Positions 1-10,852 of a stretch of 64,000 nucleotides of DNA are shown here, one piece after another. The stretch spans positions 310,001 through 374,000 of the forward strand of contig NC_019689.1 of NCBI RefSeq assembly GCF_000317025.1, written 5' to 3'. The stretch's first letter is position 1. Each line of letters opens with the position of its first letter. This DNA comes from Pleurocapsa sp. PCC 7327. GTDB taxonomy: Bacteria > Cyanobacteriota > Cyanobacteriia > Cyanobacteriales > Microcystaceae. The position numbers and the translations under genes were made by a program. The notes beneath the pieces were generated by a model that was not told where the DNA came from, ran no database searches, and saw only the letters and a list, made by a program, of their open reading frames with translations.

Positions 1-453
1 AGTGACTGTGGTTGTAATTCTGAAGCCACAAAACGGGCAAAGCTAGGTGAGACAACTATAGGGATGTAAAATAGATTGCCGACATAAATTGACATAAAAC
101 ACCTCCAGAATCAAAGGGTGTAGAGATTTAGATTCGGAGAGAAGTCTATAAAGTTTAGTTAAATAACCGAAAATATTTCTCAGTAATCTAACTTTAACGT
201 CGAACTCTACACAAATGCCATAAAGACACAATTCTTATTGAGGCATCCTCATTTCTAGAGGAACCACGGGTTCTATCACGGTGAAATAATCTACAAAGTT
301 GTTACCGAAGACGTGGAAACTGAACCAGAACGAGGAGTGTAGCTACTAGGGACAAGGCATGTAGAGACGCGATCGCTCGCGCCTCTAAAACTATCCAGAT
401 TCAATGCCTGGTAGATCGTGTCGAACAATGACCATTCGATCGCTTACCTCGTA
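1..453. other. Left-edge stretch with no recognised gene
   Basis: I see no convincing gene here. A 62-codon open frame on the minus strand at 43-231 has no ribosome binding site and no family resemblance. A HIP1 octamer sits inside an imperfect inverted sequence near 361-390, similar in style to other GAGACGCGAT-type palindromes in the window. Confidence 0.5.
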
Positions 454-594
454 TTAGTTGACAGCGTAAGCAACCCTGAGCGCCCACACGATCAGGGCAG
501 CGATCGTACCTAACACGAGTAATGCCGAGACAGCGACAACCGCAGGTTTGTCCGCTCCCTCGAATTTCATAATTCCACGATTTAGATCTGACAT
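454..594 (-). CDS. Small single-span membrane protein (46 aa), unassigned
   Basis: The frame encodes 46 residues starting MSDLNRGIMKFEGADKP, followed by one hydrophobic helix (about residues 18-44) rich in Ala, Val and Leu, and ending AYAVN. A good ribosome binding site (AGGAG, about 8 nt before the ATG) supports translation. Size and topology (short polar N-terminus, one helix, tiny C-terminal tail) match the low-mass subunits of cyanobacterial photosystems, cytochrome b6f or NDH-1. I do not recognise the sequence well enough to name it. It is transcribed away from dnaB, so the two would share the 595-882 spacer as a divergent control region. Coding is fairly likely; the function is inference only. 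Confidence 0.65.
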   Translation of the reverse strand: MSDLNRGIMKFEGADKPAVVAVSALLVLGTIAALIVWALRVAYAVN

Positions 595-882
595 AGAAGC
601 TTGGCTCCTTTCTCAGGTTAAACGCGCGATAAAATACTATTCCTCGTCCAGATTAGCGAAGATTAGCCCTCATTGGGCGAACAATAAAAAGATTTAATAA
701 CTGCTTTAGCTTTGTTGCAACAGCGCGATCGCGTCGCTGATGATTGGCTACCTATCAAACCAGGGATTGCTAGGAAAAAACCTGTCACTCCGAGGCTTGC
801 GGACATCTTTATTTATACTAGATGAGAGATAGAAGTAGCGCCAGCCCAGTATAGGAGTATATCAAGTATATCAAAGATTCAA

Positions 883-2232
883 ATGACAGAATTTTTTCCT
901 CAGATTTCTAACAACTCTCTTCCCCCTCAAAATATAGAGGCTGAGGAATCTATTCTAGGCGGAATTTTACTCGATCCAGAAGCGATCGGACGGGTTGTCG
1001 ATGTGCTTTTGCCAGAAGCTTTCTATGTAAAAGCACATCAGGATATTTATGAAGCTGCCCTGAAGCTTCACGCGCAGGGCAAACCGACGGATTTAATGAC
1101 AGTTACCAGTTGGCTGCAAGACTGCCACCTGCTAGAGCGAGTCGGCGGGACGATGAAATTAGTTCAGTTACTAGATCGTACTGTATCGGCTGTCAATATC
1201 GATCGCTATGCGGCATTGGTAATGGATAAATACCTGCGCCGTCAATTGATTTCAGCAGGACACGAAATCGTCGATTTGGGTTACGATACGGCAACCGAAT
1301 TAGATATCGTTTTAGATGAATCAGAGAAGAAAATTTTTCGCCTGACTCAAAAGCGTCCTCAAGAAGGTTTGATCCCTATTGGCGATACTTTAGTTCAAAC
1401 CTTGAACGATATTGAAAAACTGCATCAAAAAGTTGCTCAGCCGGGAATTCCTTGCGGTTTTTACGATTTGGATGCTATGACTAGCGGTTTTCAGCGTTCC
1501 GATCTTATTATTATTGCTGGAAGACCGTCAATGGGGAAAACCAGCTTTGCTCTTAATATCGCTCATAATGTTGCCAAACAAAATCTTCCAGTTGCTATCT
1601 TTAGCTTAGAAATGTCTAAAGAACAGCTAGCCTTAAGATTGCTAGCTAGCGAAGCAGGAATTGAAAGTAATAAATTGCGATCGGGGCGACTTTCTCAGAA
1701 AGAATTAGAACCTTTATTTGAAGCTTTAGGAACGCTTTCTAGTCTACCCATTTTTATCGATGATACTGCCAATGCGACAGTCATGCAAATGCGATCGCAA
1801 GTCCGTCGCCTGCAAACAGAACATAAAGGAGAAATAGGATTAGTTTTAATCGATTACCTCCAATTAATGGAAGGAAGCGGCAGCGATAATCGCGTACAAG
1901 AATTGTCGAGAATTACCCGTTCTCTCAAAGGATTGGCACGGGAAGTTCAGACGCCTGTTATTGCTTTATCCCAACTCAGTCGCGCCGTCGAATCGCGAAC
2001 TAATAAGCGTCCGATGATGTCAGATTTAAGAGAATCGGGTTCGATCGAACAAGATGCAGATTTAATTATTATGTTGTATCGCGATGAATATTATCATCCA
2101 GACACCCCCGATCGCGGCATATCAGAAGTTATCGTTACCAAACATAGAAATGGGCCTACAGGCACTGTCAAACTGTTATTCCAGCCCGAATTAACTAAGT
2201 TTCTTAACTTACAAAGAAAACAACCTTATTAA
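883..2232 (+). CDS. dnaB: Replicative DNA helicase DnaB
   Basis: Hexameric 5'-3' helicase that unwinds the fork during chromosome replication and recruits primase. The 449-residue protein has the usual two parts: an N-terminal DnaB domain beginning with the typical PQNIEAEESILGG motif (about 16-120) and a C-terminal RecA-like ATPase. Walker A is GRPSMGKTS at about 213-221 and Walker B is LVLIDYLQ at about 320-327; SLEMSKEQL and the DLRESGSIEQDAD signature follow. Many cyanobacterial DnaB proteins carry an intein at the Walker A site; here the motif is uninterrupted and the length is that of an intein-free protein. The glycosyltransferase downstream starts 27 nt after the stop, so co-transcription is possible. 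Confidence 0.98.
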   Translation: MTEFFPQISNNSLPPQNIEAEESILGGILLDPEAIGRVVDVLLPEAFYVKAHQDIYEAALKLHAQGKPTDLMTVTSWLQDCHLLERVGGTMKLVQLLDRTVSAVNIDRYAALVMDKYLRRQLISAGHEIVDLGYDTATELDIVLDESEKKIFRLTQKRPQEGLIPIGDTLVQTLNDIEKLHQKVAQPGIPCGFYDLDAMTSGFQRSDLIIIAGRPSMGKTSFALNIAHNVAKQNLPVAIFSLEMSKEQLALRLLASEAGIESNKLRSGRLSQKELEPLFEALGTLSSLPIFIDDTANATVMQMRSQVRRLQTEHKGEIGLVLIDYLQLMEGSGSDNRVQELSRITRSLKGLAREVQTPVIALSQLSRAVESRTNKRPMMSDLRESGSIEQDADLIIMLYRDEYYHPDTPDRGISEVIVTKHRNGPTGTVKLLFQPELTKFLNLQRKQPY

Positions 2233-2258
2233 TTTGCATCAAAACTATTAGAGCGTCA

Positions 2259-3863
2259 ATGAAAAAAAATTGGTTGGTTTGGAAAAGAAGACAAACTTCT
2301 CTCACTCATCAAAGATGGTTTCAATTGCTACTAGCTATCCTCTTAATTATTGGGATTTTTTTTCACTTCTTCAATCTCGATAAAAAACTCTATTGGCACG
2401 ATGAAGCCTATACTTCTATGCGAGCAGCTGGCTATACTCGTACAGAACTCGATCGCGATCTATTTCCAGATAGTTTACTTTCAGTTGAGGACTTACAAAA
2501 AGCTCAGCAAATTAAGCCAGGAAGTACATTTAAAGATACAATTAACTCTCTTGTCATAGAAGATCCGCAGCATCCACCTTTGTATTTTTTAATGGCTCGT
2601 TTTTGGATGCAAAGCTTCGGCAGTTCTCTGACAGCATCGCGAACTTTACCCGTATTGATTAGTCTTTTATCATTACCATTAATCTATCTTTTATCCCTAG
2701 AATTATTTTCTTCAAAACTAGCTGCCATACTCGCGACAATTTTTTTAGCTCTCTCTCCTTGCGATATTCTTTTTGCTCAAACGGCGCGACAATATAGTTT
2801 ACTAACATTGACAGTAATTGCTAGTAGTTTAGTGCTTTTAAAAGCCTTAAAAATTTCTAACTGGAAAACTTGGAGTCTCTATACTGTAGTCTGTACGGTT
2901 GGATTTTATACCCATCCCTTTTTTATTTTGACGCTAATCGGTCATACCGTCTTTCTTCTTGGTGTTTGGTTATTTGATAAGTTAGAAATCAAAAAAATCT
3001 TATCATTTGGATTGGCGATCGCTGCTACGGCTATTCTTTATAGTCCTTGGATATTTGTCCTTACTACTAACTATCAACGTGCCTTAAATACGACTGACTG
3101 GGCGCGTTTGAGGGTCGAGTTATCTTATTTAATTAAACTCTGGACTTTGAGTTTTACTTCTCTATTTGTCGATCTAGATTTTGGCTTTGATAATATCCAA
3201 ACTTACGCCATAAGATTTCCGTTTGTTTTACTTATTCTTTTCTCTGCTTATGCTGTCTGTCGCCAAACAAAGCAATCGACTTGGCTATTTATTATTACAG
3301 CAATTTTTGTTCCTTTCTTGTTACTCGCACTGCCAGATTTAATCTCAGGAGGAAAGCGCTCCGCCGTAACTCGCTATCTCCTTCCTAGCTTTCCAGGCGT
3401 GCAATTAGCTGTCGGTTATTTAATGGCTCGATTACTTATCAAAGGAAAACAATTTTGGCGAATAATTTTTGCGGCGATAATGTCAGTTACTATTTATTCC
3501 TGTACGCTTAATGCTTTAGCCGATACTTCTTGGAGCAAAGATTTGAGCTTTCATAATTGGGAAGTTGCTAGAACAATCAATGCGAGTTCGTCACCCTTAC
3601 TAATTAGCGATCGCGGCGACGATTGGACTAATCTTGGCGACTTACTTTCTTTAGGTTATATACTCGATTCCGACGTTCGCCTCGCATTGTTTAGTTATCC
3701 GACTAATCCAGAAAAAGTTCGGGAAATCTTGGCAGAAAATCAATCTGAAGTATTTGTTTTTCGTCCGAGTACAAAACTATTTTCTGCTATAGAAAAAGCG
3801 GGAGGTAAACTCGAAACTGTTTCAGTGCAAGGTAGGCTTTTGAAGCTTAGTTCTCAATCTTAA
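2259..3863 (+). CDS. GT39-like integral membrane glycosyltransferase
   Basis: A 534-residue membrane protein with about ten or more hydrophobic helices. It resembles the dolichyl-phosphate-mannose protein mannosyltransferase/ArnT (GT-C) superfamily: a first helix at about 20-38, then the periplasmic-loop acidic motif HDEAYT (about 48-53), where these enzymes place their catalytic acid, and a conserved HPPLYFL segment (about 104-110). Such proteins move a sugar from a polyprenyl-phosphate donor to a lipid or protein on the outer face of the membrane. Donor and acceptor cannot be read from the sequence. The start is ATG with weak upstream purines; the 27-nt gap to dnaB suggests read-through. 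A second GT-C protein lies at 14.6-17.1 kb and a third at the right edge. Confidence 0.8.
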   Translation: MKKNWLVWKRRQTSLTHQRWFQLLLAILLIIGIFFHFFNLDKKLYWHDEAYTSMRAAGYTRTELDRDLFPDSLLSVEDLQKAQQIKPGSTFKDTINSLVIEDPQHPPLYFLMARFWMQSFGSSLTASRTLPVLISLLSLPLIYLLSLELFSSKLAAILATIFLALSPCDILFAQTARQYSLLTLTVIASSLVLLKALKISNWKTWSLYTVVCTVGFYTHPFFILTLIGHTVFLLGVWLFDKLEIKKILSFGLAIAATAILYSPWIFVLTTNYQRALNTTDWARLRVELSYLIKLWTLSFTSLFVDLDFGFDNIQTYAIRFPFVLLILFSAYAVCRQTKQSTWLFIITAIFVPFLLLALPDLISGGKRSAVTRYLLPSFPGVQLAVGYLMARLLIKGKQFWRIIFAAIMSVTIYSCTLNALADTSWSKDLSFHNWEVARTINASSSPLLISDRGDDWTNLGDLLSLGYILDSDVRLALFSYPTNPEKVREILAENQSEVFVFRPSTKLFSAIEKAGGKLETVSVQGRLLKLSSQS

Positions 3864-3926
3864 ATCTTTATCTAGATTGCTTTTTGATAACTGAAGAATT
3901 CATTCATTCCCCCTCTCTAGTTATAG

Positions 3927-6152
3927 CTAAGTAGATTTAGGCAAAAGTACTTTTGCTTTCTTATTCGACCAAATTAAAAATACTATCGGTCGCAGTAAAA
4001 TTTTTATTAGAAGCCAAAGCGATCGCAGTTCTCCTGGCGCATCTCGGCGCTGCCACTGTTCTGGATGACAAAAGAGAATATCTACTAAACGTCGATAGCG
4101 ATCGAGATCGAGCGTTTCAAATTTAACTCGTACTCTTAGCATTTTTTTGGTCAAATTAGTATAAATCAGTTGCGCTTGCAGCTTTAATCCTTCTTCAGGA
4201 ATTTCTAAGGTTAAAATGCTGCTTAAATCGACAGGTTGCTTCAATTCGATTTCAGCCCCTATTTCGGAGAGTTTGGTCATCGTGCCGCAGACAGTCCCTT
4301 CGCTGCTGGTTAAGCGTACCTTATGCTGAACGGGCAACCATTCATAAATGTCTGTTTTGGGAACGTCTAGCAAACCTAATAAAGCAACGCCAAGAATAAT
4401 TAGGTTGTAAACATCCCAAACTAAAATCAGACTGAAACCATTCGTATGAGTAGAATCGAGCAGCCCTAAACTACTACAAAAACTGATAGAAATTCCAACA
4501 AAAAATACGATCAAAGGTAAGGCTAGCGACCAATTATACTGACTTTTATGTCTAAAAATCCCTTTTGGCGTCACTCTAAACCCTTGTCCGAAGGGATTGA
4601 GCATGACTTTGATAATCGTAATAAATAGGGGAAAACACGATGGAATCGCATAGACGTCGGAGAAGATTAAAGAACGCGATCGCAAGTTTAACCAAGAAAA
4701 AGCAGTTAACTGGAGAAAATAATAAGGAACGAAGAAATAAAGCATTTCTTGCATGCTGACGACAAGCGGCTCAATGCTAAAGAAAGTGTAGAGGATCGGC
4801 AGCATTAGGAAAAACAAACGAGGAATAATCGCAAACCAAGTCAAAAATCCTTCTAAATGCGCCAATCTTTGTCGTAAGCTCAACCCTGGTATCGTGAAAG
4901 GATTAGAATCGATAAAAAGTCCCTGTAGCGTACCCCGCGCCCAACGGATTCTCTGAACGATATGGGCAGCCATGCTTTCGGCTGCCAATCCCGCACTCAA
5001 GTTTTCATTGAGATATACTAATTCGTAACCTTTTGCCGACAGGCGAATCCCCGTGTAGTAATCTTCGCTAATCGAATCCGTCACGAAACCGCCGACTTCT
5101 AAAAGAGCGCTACGCTTGACGATAAAAGAGGTTCCCGAACAAACGACGCTACCCGCACCATCCTTAATCAATTGAACTTGGCGATAAAAAATTTCTTCTT
5201 CAGAAGGTAAAATCTTTTCTAATCCTAAATTGATAGCAATGGGATCGCTATTGTAAAAACTTTGCGGCGTTTGAACTAAAGCAATTTTGTTATTTTGAAA
5301 AAAACCTACCGTGCGCGTCAAAAAGTTTTTGGCGGGGATAAAATCGGCATCGAAAACAGCAATCAATTCTCCTTTAGTTTTTTGAATGGCATTGTTTAAG
5401 TTGCCAGCTTTTGCAAAATGGTTTTTTACTCGCGAAATGTAATAACAGCCTAGTTCTTTAGCTAATTTTCTAATTTCTGGTCTTTTGGTATCATCTAATA
5501 AATAAACTTTTTTGTTAGAATAATCTATAGCTTGACAACCAATAATCGTTCGCCGCAAAACAAATTCTGGTTCGTTATAAGTAGGAATTAAAATATCGAC
5601 TGAAGGAAAGTAGGTGCCATCTTGGACGGCTTGACTGTATCGGTCGGCTTCGCGACGGCGATCTTTGATATCTAGCATTAAATATAGCTGGATGGTTCCT
5701 CCGGCAACCACCATCATTTCTAGGAACAGTAAGGCAAGACTAAAAATCCCATCGAGGGGGTTGGAGAGATTTAGCGTAGAGAACAATCGCCATAGGATAT
5801 AGCGAAGGGTTAAAGCCAGTAAAATACATACAACTATCGTCCGCGACCAAGGTTTGGGTTGGGGCGATAACTTCATGATTGTGTATACAATACTAAAGAG
5901 AATTATTGTCGGAAATAATAAAAAATAGGGATTGCTAAACTCCGGTACGGCTAACCAAAAAGGAGGATTTTCTTGCCAGAAATACAACCGTTCAAAAAGT
6001 TCTGAAATCGTTCTTTCCTCAAGAAACCAGGCAGTTGCGATCGCTCCGAAAAACCCTATTATTCCTAAAAGGACTAGCGTGGCTGTCCGCAGTGGCAGTA
6101 TTGAATTACTCGGTTCGGCAATGGGTTTAAAGATTTGCATGATAAACGGCAA
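3927..6152 (-). CDS. Cellulose-synthase-like GT2 membrane glycosyltransferase with degenerate PilZ domain
   Basis: A processive family-2 glycosyltransferase of the BcsA type, 741 residues. Order: two N-terminal helix pairs, a cytosolic GT-A domain (about 190-430), further helices (about 440-590), and a C-terminal PilZ-like beta domain (about 605-710). GT motifs visible are LDDTKRPE, DADFIPA (metal-binding DxD), SEDYYTG in place of the TED motif, and QRIRWARG (QxxRW, acceptor site). In c-di-GMP-binding PilZ domains one expects RxxxR and (D/N)xSxxG; here these read QHKVR (609-613) and KLSEIG (627-632), so one Arg and the Asp/Asn are missing. No BcsB, XcsB or endoglucanase gene is adjacent. It probably makes a beta-glucan or related polymer; product and c-di-GMP control are uncertain. 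The start could also be the ATG four codons downstream. Confidence 0.88.
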   Translation of the reverse strand: MPFIMQIFKPIAEPSNSILPLRTATLVLLGIIGFFGAIATAWFLEERTISELFERLYFWQENPPFWLAVPEFSNPYFLLFPTIILFSIVYTIMKLSPQPKPWSRTIVVCILLALTLRYILWRLFSTLNLSNPLDGIFSLALLFLEMMVVAGGTIQLYLMLDIKDRRREADRYSQAVQDGTYFPSVDILIPTYNEPEFVLRRTIIGCQAIDYSNKKVYLLDDTKRPEIRKLAKELGCYYISRVKNHFAKAGNLNNAIQKTKGELIAVFDADFIPAKNFLTRTVGFFQNNKIALVQTPQSFYNSDPIAINLGLEKILPSEEEIFYRQVQLIKDGAGSVVCSGTSFIVKRSALLEVGGFVTDSISEDYYTGIRLSAKGYELVYLNENLSAGLAAESMAAHIVQRIRWARGTLQGLFIDSNPFTIPGLSLRQRLAHLEGFLTWFAIIPRLFFLMLPILYTFFSIEPLVVSMQEMLYFFVPYYFLQLTAFSWLNLRSRSLIFSDVYAIPSCFPLFITIIKVMLNPFGQGFRVTPKGIFRHKSQYNWSLALPLIVFFVGISISFCSSLGLLDSTHTNGFSLILVWDVYNLIILGVALLGLLDVPKTDIYEWLPVQHKVRLTSSEGTVCGTMTKLSEIGAEIELKQPVDLSSILTLEIPEEGLKLQAQLIYTNLTKKMLRVRVKFETLDLDRYRRLVDILFCHPEQWQRRDAPGELRSLWLLIKILLRPIVFLIWSNKKAKVLLPKST

Positions 6153-6186
6153 ATTAATAATTAACAGTGAAGTATTGGGGAATTAA

Positions 6187-6618
6187 TTATAGATGTCAAC
6201 TCCCATTTTGCCTATGACACCTCAAGCTGATTTAGCATCAGTTAGTCAGTAACGTTGCTGTCAATTTTACACTTCTTAATAAGAAATTCGGTTAAATCTT
6301 GCCCAAAAGCTTTTACTCTTCTGCCTTCGGTAAGAGTTTGACAATAGGTTGTTTTCATGCATGTCAGTCTATAGAGAAAATAAACTTTCTAGTTGTTCTA
6401 TCCCAAATCTTGACTCAAACGAAGCCGTGTGACTTCTCAAGAACAAAATAGATAGTCGTTGAAGTAAACTATATCGAGAGCTGGACTTTTTTCTCCTGTG
6501 TCCCTCCCAAATCCCCAGATTTTTACACAATAATGGTAAAAGGCAAAAAAGCGTATATTTTTAGATAAAGCTAACGCCCATCGCTTTAAACGAGTCGCAT
6601 TAACCTATGAATTGACCC
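6187..6618. other. Divergent spacer between the GT2 gene and metH
   Basis: About 430 bp that must hold the promoters of both flanking genes. I looked for a cobalamin riboswitch in front of metH and saw no B12-box-like core. A weak hairpin (ACTCTT/AAGAGT arms, near 6316-6340) is the only structure noticed. Confidence 0.5.
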
Positions 6619-9600
6619 ATGAATAGTTCCTTCCTCAATCGCCTTCGCAGTCCAGAACGTCCCGTCCTCATCTTCGACGGTGCCATGGGAACTAACCTGC
6701 AAATGCAAAATTTGACCGCAGAAGACTTTGGCGGTTCTCAATATGAAGGATGCAACGAGTATCTGGTACACACCAAACCAGAAGCTGTAGAGGCGGTACA
6801 TCGAGGCTTTTTAGAGGCGGGTGCGGACGTAATTGAAACCGATACTTTTGGCGGAACTTCCATTGTATTGGCAGAATACGACTTGGCAGACAAGGCTTAT
6901 TATCTCAACAAAACTGCCGCCCAACTAGCCAAGCGAGTCGCCGCAGAATATTCCACGCCTGAAAAACCTCGCTTTGTGGCGGGTTCAATGGGACCGGGAA
7001 CCAAACTGCCAACGTTGGGACATATTGACTTCGATACGCTTAAAAATGCCTATGTCGAACAAGCAGAAGGACTTTATGACGGCGGAGTTGACTTATTCGT
7101 CGTCGAAACTTGCCAGGATGTCCTACAAATTAAAGCGGCGCTAAATGCCATAGAAGAAGTTTTTCTCAAAAAAAGCGATCGCATTCCGCTCATGGTTTCT
7201 GTCACTATGGAACAACAGGGAACTATGCTCATCGGAACGGAAATTGGCGCGGCGTTAGCGATTTTAGAACGCTATCCCATCGATATTTTGGGTCTCAATT
7301 GCGCGACGGGACCCGATTTAATGAAACCTCATATCAGATATCTCTCCGAAAATTCTCCCTTCATTATCTCTTGTATTCCCAATGCAGGATTGCCAGAAAA
7401 CCTCGGCGGTAAAGCACACTACCGATTGACTCCGATGGAGTTGAGAATGGCATTGATGCACTTTGTCGAAGATTTGGGAGTACAAATCATTGGGGGTTGT
7501 TGCGGAACTCGTTTCGATCATATCCGACACCTCGCCGAGATGGCGAAGGATTTAAAACCCAAAGAACGTCATCCTCACTACGAACCATCGGCGGCATCAA
7601 TTTACACCACCCAACCTTATATCCAAGACAATTCTTTCCTAATTATTGGAGAAAGATTGAATGCCAGCGGTTCTAAAAAATGCCGCGATTTGTTAAATGC
7701 AGAAGACTGGGATGGTTTGGTTTCTCTGGCAAAATCTCAGGTCAAAGAAGGCGCACACGTTCTCGATGTTAACGTAGATTACGTGGGAAGAGATGGCGTG
7801 CGCGATATGCGCCAATTGGTCTCTCGTTTAGTTAATAATATCACCTTGCCACTGATGTTAGACTCGACAGAATGGCAAAAAATGGAGGCAGGATTAAAAG
7901 TTGCTGGCGGGAAGTGCATTCTCAATTCCACTAACTATGAAGATGGCGAAGAAAGATTTTTAAAAGTCTTAGAATTAGCCAAAAAATATGGTGCTGGCGT
8001 CGTTATTGGCACTATCGATGAAGAAGGAATGGGAAGAACGGCAGATAAGAAATTTGAAATTGCCAAACGGGCCTATCATGCTGCTGTTGAATATGGAATT
8101 CCGCCTCGCGAAATCTTTTTCGATACGCTAGTTTTGCCTGTTTCTACGGGGATTGAAGAAGACAGAGAAAATGGCAAAGCAACCATCGAAGCTGTTCGCC
8201 GCATTCGTCAAGAATTTCCAGAATGCCATATCGTTTTAGGGGTTTCTAACGTTTCTTTCGGTTTAAATCCTGCCGCACGTCAAGTACTCAATTCAGTTTT
8301 CTTGCACGAAGCAATGCAAGCTGGTTTGGATAGCGCGATTGTCAGCGCTAGTAAGATTTTACCCCTCTCTAAAATTGAACCAGAACATCAAGAAGTTTGT
8401 CGAGATTTAATTTACGATCGCCGTAAGTTTGAAGGAGAGATCTGCGTTTACGATCCTCTCACTAAGCTAACCGAATTATTTGCTGGAAAAACCACTAAAC
8501 GCGATAAGTCCGCTGAAGCTAATTTACCTGTAGAAGAAAGGCTAACGCGCCACATTATCGACGGCGAACGAATCGGTTTAGAAGAAGCTTTAGAAGAAGC
8601 ACTCAAGCAATATTCTCCACTAGAGATTATTAATACCTTCCTGTTGGATGGAATGAAAGTTGTAGGAGAATTATTTGGTTCGGGACAAATGCAGTTACCA
8701 TTTGTGTTGCAGTCCGCACAAACAATGAAAGCTGCGGTAGCGTATTTAGAACCTTTCATGGAAAAATCAGACACCAATGGAGGTACTAAAGGAACGTTTG
8801 TCATTGCAACGGTAAAAGGCGATGTTCACGACATTGGTAAAAATTTAGTCGATATCATTCTTTCTAACAATGGCTATAAAGTTATTAATCTAGGAATTAA
8901 ACAACCAGTAGAAAATATTATTCAAGCTTATAGAGAACACAACGCCGATTGTATCGCCATGAGTGGTTTATTGGTAAAATCGACGGCGTTTATGAAGGAG
9001 AATTTAGAGGTATTTAACGAACAAGGCATTACCGTTCCTGTTATTTTAGGCGGTGCGGCACTAACGCCAAAATTTGTTTATGAGGATTGTCAAAATACCT
9101 ATAAAGGTCGAGTCGTTTACGGAAAAGATGCCTTTGCCGACCTTCACTTCATGGATAAATTAATGCCTGCAAAAGCCGCAAATCAATGGGACGATATTCA
9201 AGGATTTTTAGGCGAATATGCTGAAGAGAATGGCAAAGGAAAACATCAAGAAGCTGAATCAGAATCTCAAGTTAATCCCGATACTTTAATTATCGATAAA
9301 GCAGATAGACAAGAAGCAGAATCCCAAAAAATAGATACTAGACGTTCTGAAGCAGTAGAAGTTAATATCAATCGTCCTACACCGCCATTCTGGGGAACAA
9401 AAATTTTACATCCAGGAGAAATTTCTCTTGAGGAAGTCTTCTGGTATTTGGATCTGCAAGCTTTATTTGTCGGACAGTGGCAATTTCGAAAACCAAAAGA
9501 ACAATCGCGGGAAGAATACGATCGCTTTTTAGCCGAGAAGGTTTATCCTATTTTAGAAGAGTGGAAGCAACGAATTATTAAAGAGAATTTGTTGTATCCG

Positions 9601-10203
9601 ACAGTAATTTATGGCTATTTCCCCTGTCAGTCTGAGGGAAATACTTTATTGGTTTACGATCCAGAAGTTATTACAACAGAGGGAAAGATACCAGATAATT
9701 TGGCACCCATTGCGACATTTGAGTTCCCGCGTCAAAGATCTGGTCGTCGCCTCTGCATCGCCGATTTCTTTGCACCCAAAGACTCTGGTATTATCGATGT
9801 CTTCCCCATGCAGGCGGTGACGGTTGGAGAAATTGCTACGGAATATGCCAAGAAGCTATTTGATGGCAATGAATACACAAATTATCTCTACTATCACGGT
9901 ATGGCAGTACAAACGGCGGAAGCGCTAGCAGAATGGACGCATGCCAGGATACGGCGGGAATTAGGATTTGGCGATAAAGAACCGAATAATATTCGCGATG
10001 TCCTGCAACAACGCTATCAGGGATCTCGTTACAGCTTTGGTTATCCTGCTTGTCCGAATATTGCAGATCAGTATAAGCAGTTGGAGTTGTTGAAATGCGA
10101 TCGCATTAATATGTATATGGATGAAAGCGAGCAATTATATCCCGAACAGTCTACGACGGCGATTATTACTTATCATCCGGTAGCGAAGTATTTTAGTGCT
10201 TAA
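6619..10203 (+). CDS. metH: Cobalamin-dependent methionine synthase MetH
   Basis: Transfers a methyl group from 5-methyltetrahydrofolate to homocysteine through methylcobalamin, making methionine. The 1194-residue protein has all four modules. The homocysteine domain (about 1-325) has zinc cysteines in LGLNCATGP and IIGGCCGTR. The folate domain (about 340-610) includes [11 protein letters not shown] and [10 protein letters not shown]. The cobalamin cap and Rossmann domain (about 640-880) carries the [10 protein letters not shown] motif, whose His is the lower axial cobalt ligand, and SGLLVKS. The C-terminal AdoMet reactivation domain (about 930-1194) contains [10 protein letters not shown]. 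Length is close to the usual about 1200. The linker at about 875-915 is rich in Glu, Ser and Lys. ATG start; an alternative in-frame ATG is not seen close by. It appears monocistronic. Confidence 0.98.
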   Translation: MNSSFLNRLRSPERPVLIFDGAMGTNLQMQNLTAEDFGGSQYEGCNEYLVHTKPEAVEAVHRGFLEAGADVIETDTFGGTSIVLAEYDLADKAYYLNKTAAQLAKRVAAEYSTPEKPRFVAGSMGPGTKLPTLGHIDFDTLKNAYVEQAEGLYDGGVDLFVVETCQDVLQIKAALNAIEEVFLKKSDRIPLMVSVTMEQQGTMLIGTEIGAALAILERYPIDILGLNCATGPDLMKPHIRYLSENSPFIISCIPNAGLPENLGGKAHYRLTPMELRMALMHFVEDLGVQIIGGCCGTRFDHIRHLAEMAKDLKPKERHPHYEPSAASIYTTQPYIQDNSFLIIGERLNASGSKKCRDLLNAEDWDGLVSLAKSQVKEGAHVLDVNVDYVGRDGVRDMRQLVSRLVNNITLPLMLDSTEWQKMEAGLKVAGGKCILNSTNYEDGEERFLKVLELAKKYGAGVVIGTIDEEGMGRTADKKFEIAKRAYHAAVEYGIPPREIFFDTLVLPVSTGIEEDRENGKATIEAVRRIRQEFPECHIVLGVSNVSFGLNPAARQVLNSVFLHEAMQAGLDSAIVSASKILPLSKIEPEHQEVCRDLIYDRRKFEGEICVYDPLTKLTELFAGKTTKRDKSAEANLPVEERLTRHIIDGERIGLEEALEEALKQYSPLEIINTFLLDGMKVVGELFGSGQMQLPFVLQSAQTMKAAVAYLEPFMEKSDTNGGTKGTFVIATVKGDVHDIGKNLVDIILSNNGYKVINLGIKQPVENIIQAYREHNADCIAMSGLLVKSTAFMKENLEVFNEQGITVPVILGGAALTPKFVYEDCQNTYKGRVVYGKDAFADLHFMDKLMPAKAANQWDDIQGFLGEYAEENGKGKHQEAESESQVNPDTLIIDKADRQEAESQKIDTRRSEAVEVNINRPTPPFWGTKILHPGEISLEEVFWYLDLQALFVGQWQFRKPKEQSREEYDRFLAEKVYPILEEWKQRIIKENLLYPTVIYGYFPCQSEGNTLLVYDPEVITTEGKIPDNLAPIATFEFPRQRSGRRLCIADFFAPKDSGIIDVFPMQAVTVGEIATEYAKKLFDGNEYTNYLYYHGMAVQTAEALAEWTHARIRRELGFGDKEPNNIRDVLQQRYQGSRYSFGYPACPNIADQYKQLELLKCDRINMYMDESEQLYPEQSTTAIITYHPVAKYFSA

Positions 10204-10327
10204 TGTGATGGCAATACCTGATTATCAAACAATTATGCTACCTCTTCTTAATCCTCTTCTTAATTATGCAAGCGATCGAGACAAGAGCATTCGCTTCGTG
10301 AAGCCATCTCTTAAACATTAAAATCTC

Positions 10328-10349
10328 GCCAAGAAATAAATTTCTTGGC
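10328..10349. repeat. Palindrome, copy 1 of a degenerate repeat pair
   Basis: Perfect 10-bp arms (GCCAAGAAAT / ATTTCTTGGC) around a 2-nt centre. Similarity to the second copy at 10853-10874 continues for about 30 nt on the right side (CTAA..AAGT....GAC), so the repeat unit is about 55 nt. Neither copy is followed by a T-run, so a terminator role is unlikely. Confidence 0.7.
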
Positions 10350-10578
10350 TAACAGCATAAGTCCATTAAAATAGACTAAAAGCCTTATTTAGTCATCATT
10401 TAGTCCTAGAGGCGAGGACTTTTGCGATCGAGCTTGGGAATTCATTCCCTTGTTGAGTGAAGCGTAGGTGAAAGATCTGAGCTAAGCAAAAACCCCGAAG
10501 CTATTAATGTTAGGTTTCTAGAGAAATTTGATGAATTTATTGAGTTTCAATAATTAAAAAAAGAACAAATAGATCTAA

Positions 10579-10733
10579 TTATTTATCTGAATTATCAATA
10601 GGAAACACTTTCATTTGTTTCCAAAAATACTGTCCTAGCTTTTCTAAATCGTTAAGCTGCAACAAACCCAAACGAATTGCGTGCTCGTTAATTTGGACGT
10701 TTTTTCTAGATTTTTTTCAATCAAACCGCTCAT
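10579..10733 (-). pseudogene. Frameshifted small gene remnant (about 51 aa if repaired)
   Basis: An ATG at 10733 opens a frame reading MSGLIEKNLEKT, which soon meets a stop. In a neighbouring frame the DNA reads NVQINEHAIRLGLLQL, then LEKLGQYFWKQMKVFP, ending at TAA 10579-10581. The 155-nt span is one base short of a whole number of codons. Adding one base in the A-run near 10700 would join both halves into a plausible charged, helical protein of 51 residues. I do not recognise the family. It lies between the two palindromic repeats at 10328 and 10853, in a 720-bp spacer otherwise without genes. A sequencing slip in the A6 run is an alternative explanation. Confidence 0.5.
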
Positions 10734-10852
10734 AGTTTTTGGTTAAGTAATCTATACCTGGCGCGGCGAGTAGGAGCTTTAGATGAGAGGGCGATCGCTA
10801 GTAGCAATGAGGAGGAGAAGATTAAGCTCTTAGCCTTTAAAATTCCTCATGT

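Noticed and set aside
1500-1560. Possible intein at the DnaB Walker A site
   Set aside because: GRPSMGKTSFA is uninterrupted and the protein has normal intein-free length.
6187-6618. Cobalamin riboswitch upstream of metH
   Set aside because: No B12-box-like conserved core was found on reading the spacer; only a weak 6-bp hairpin.
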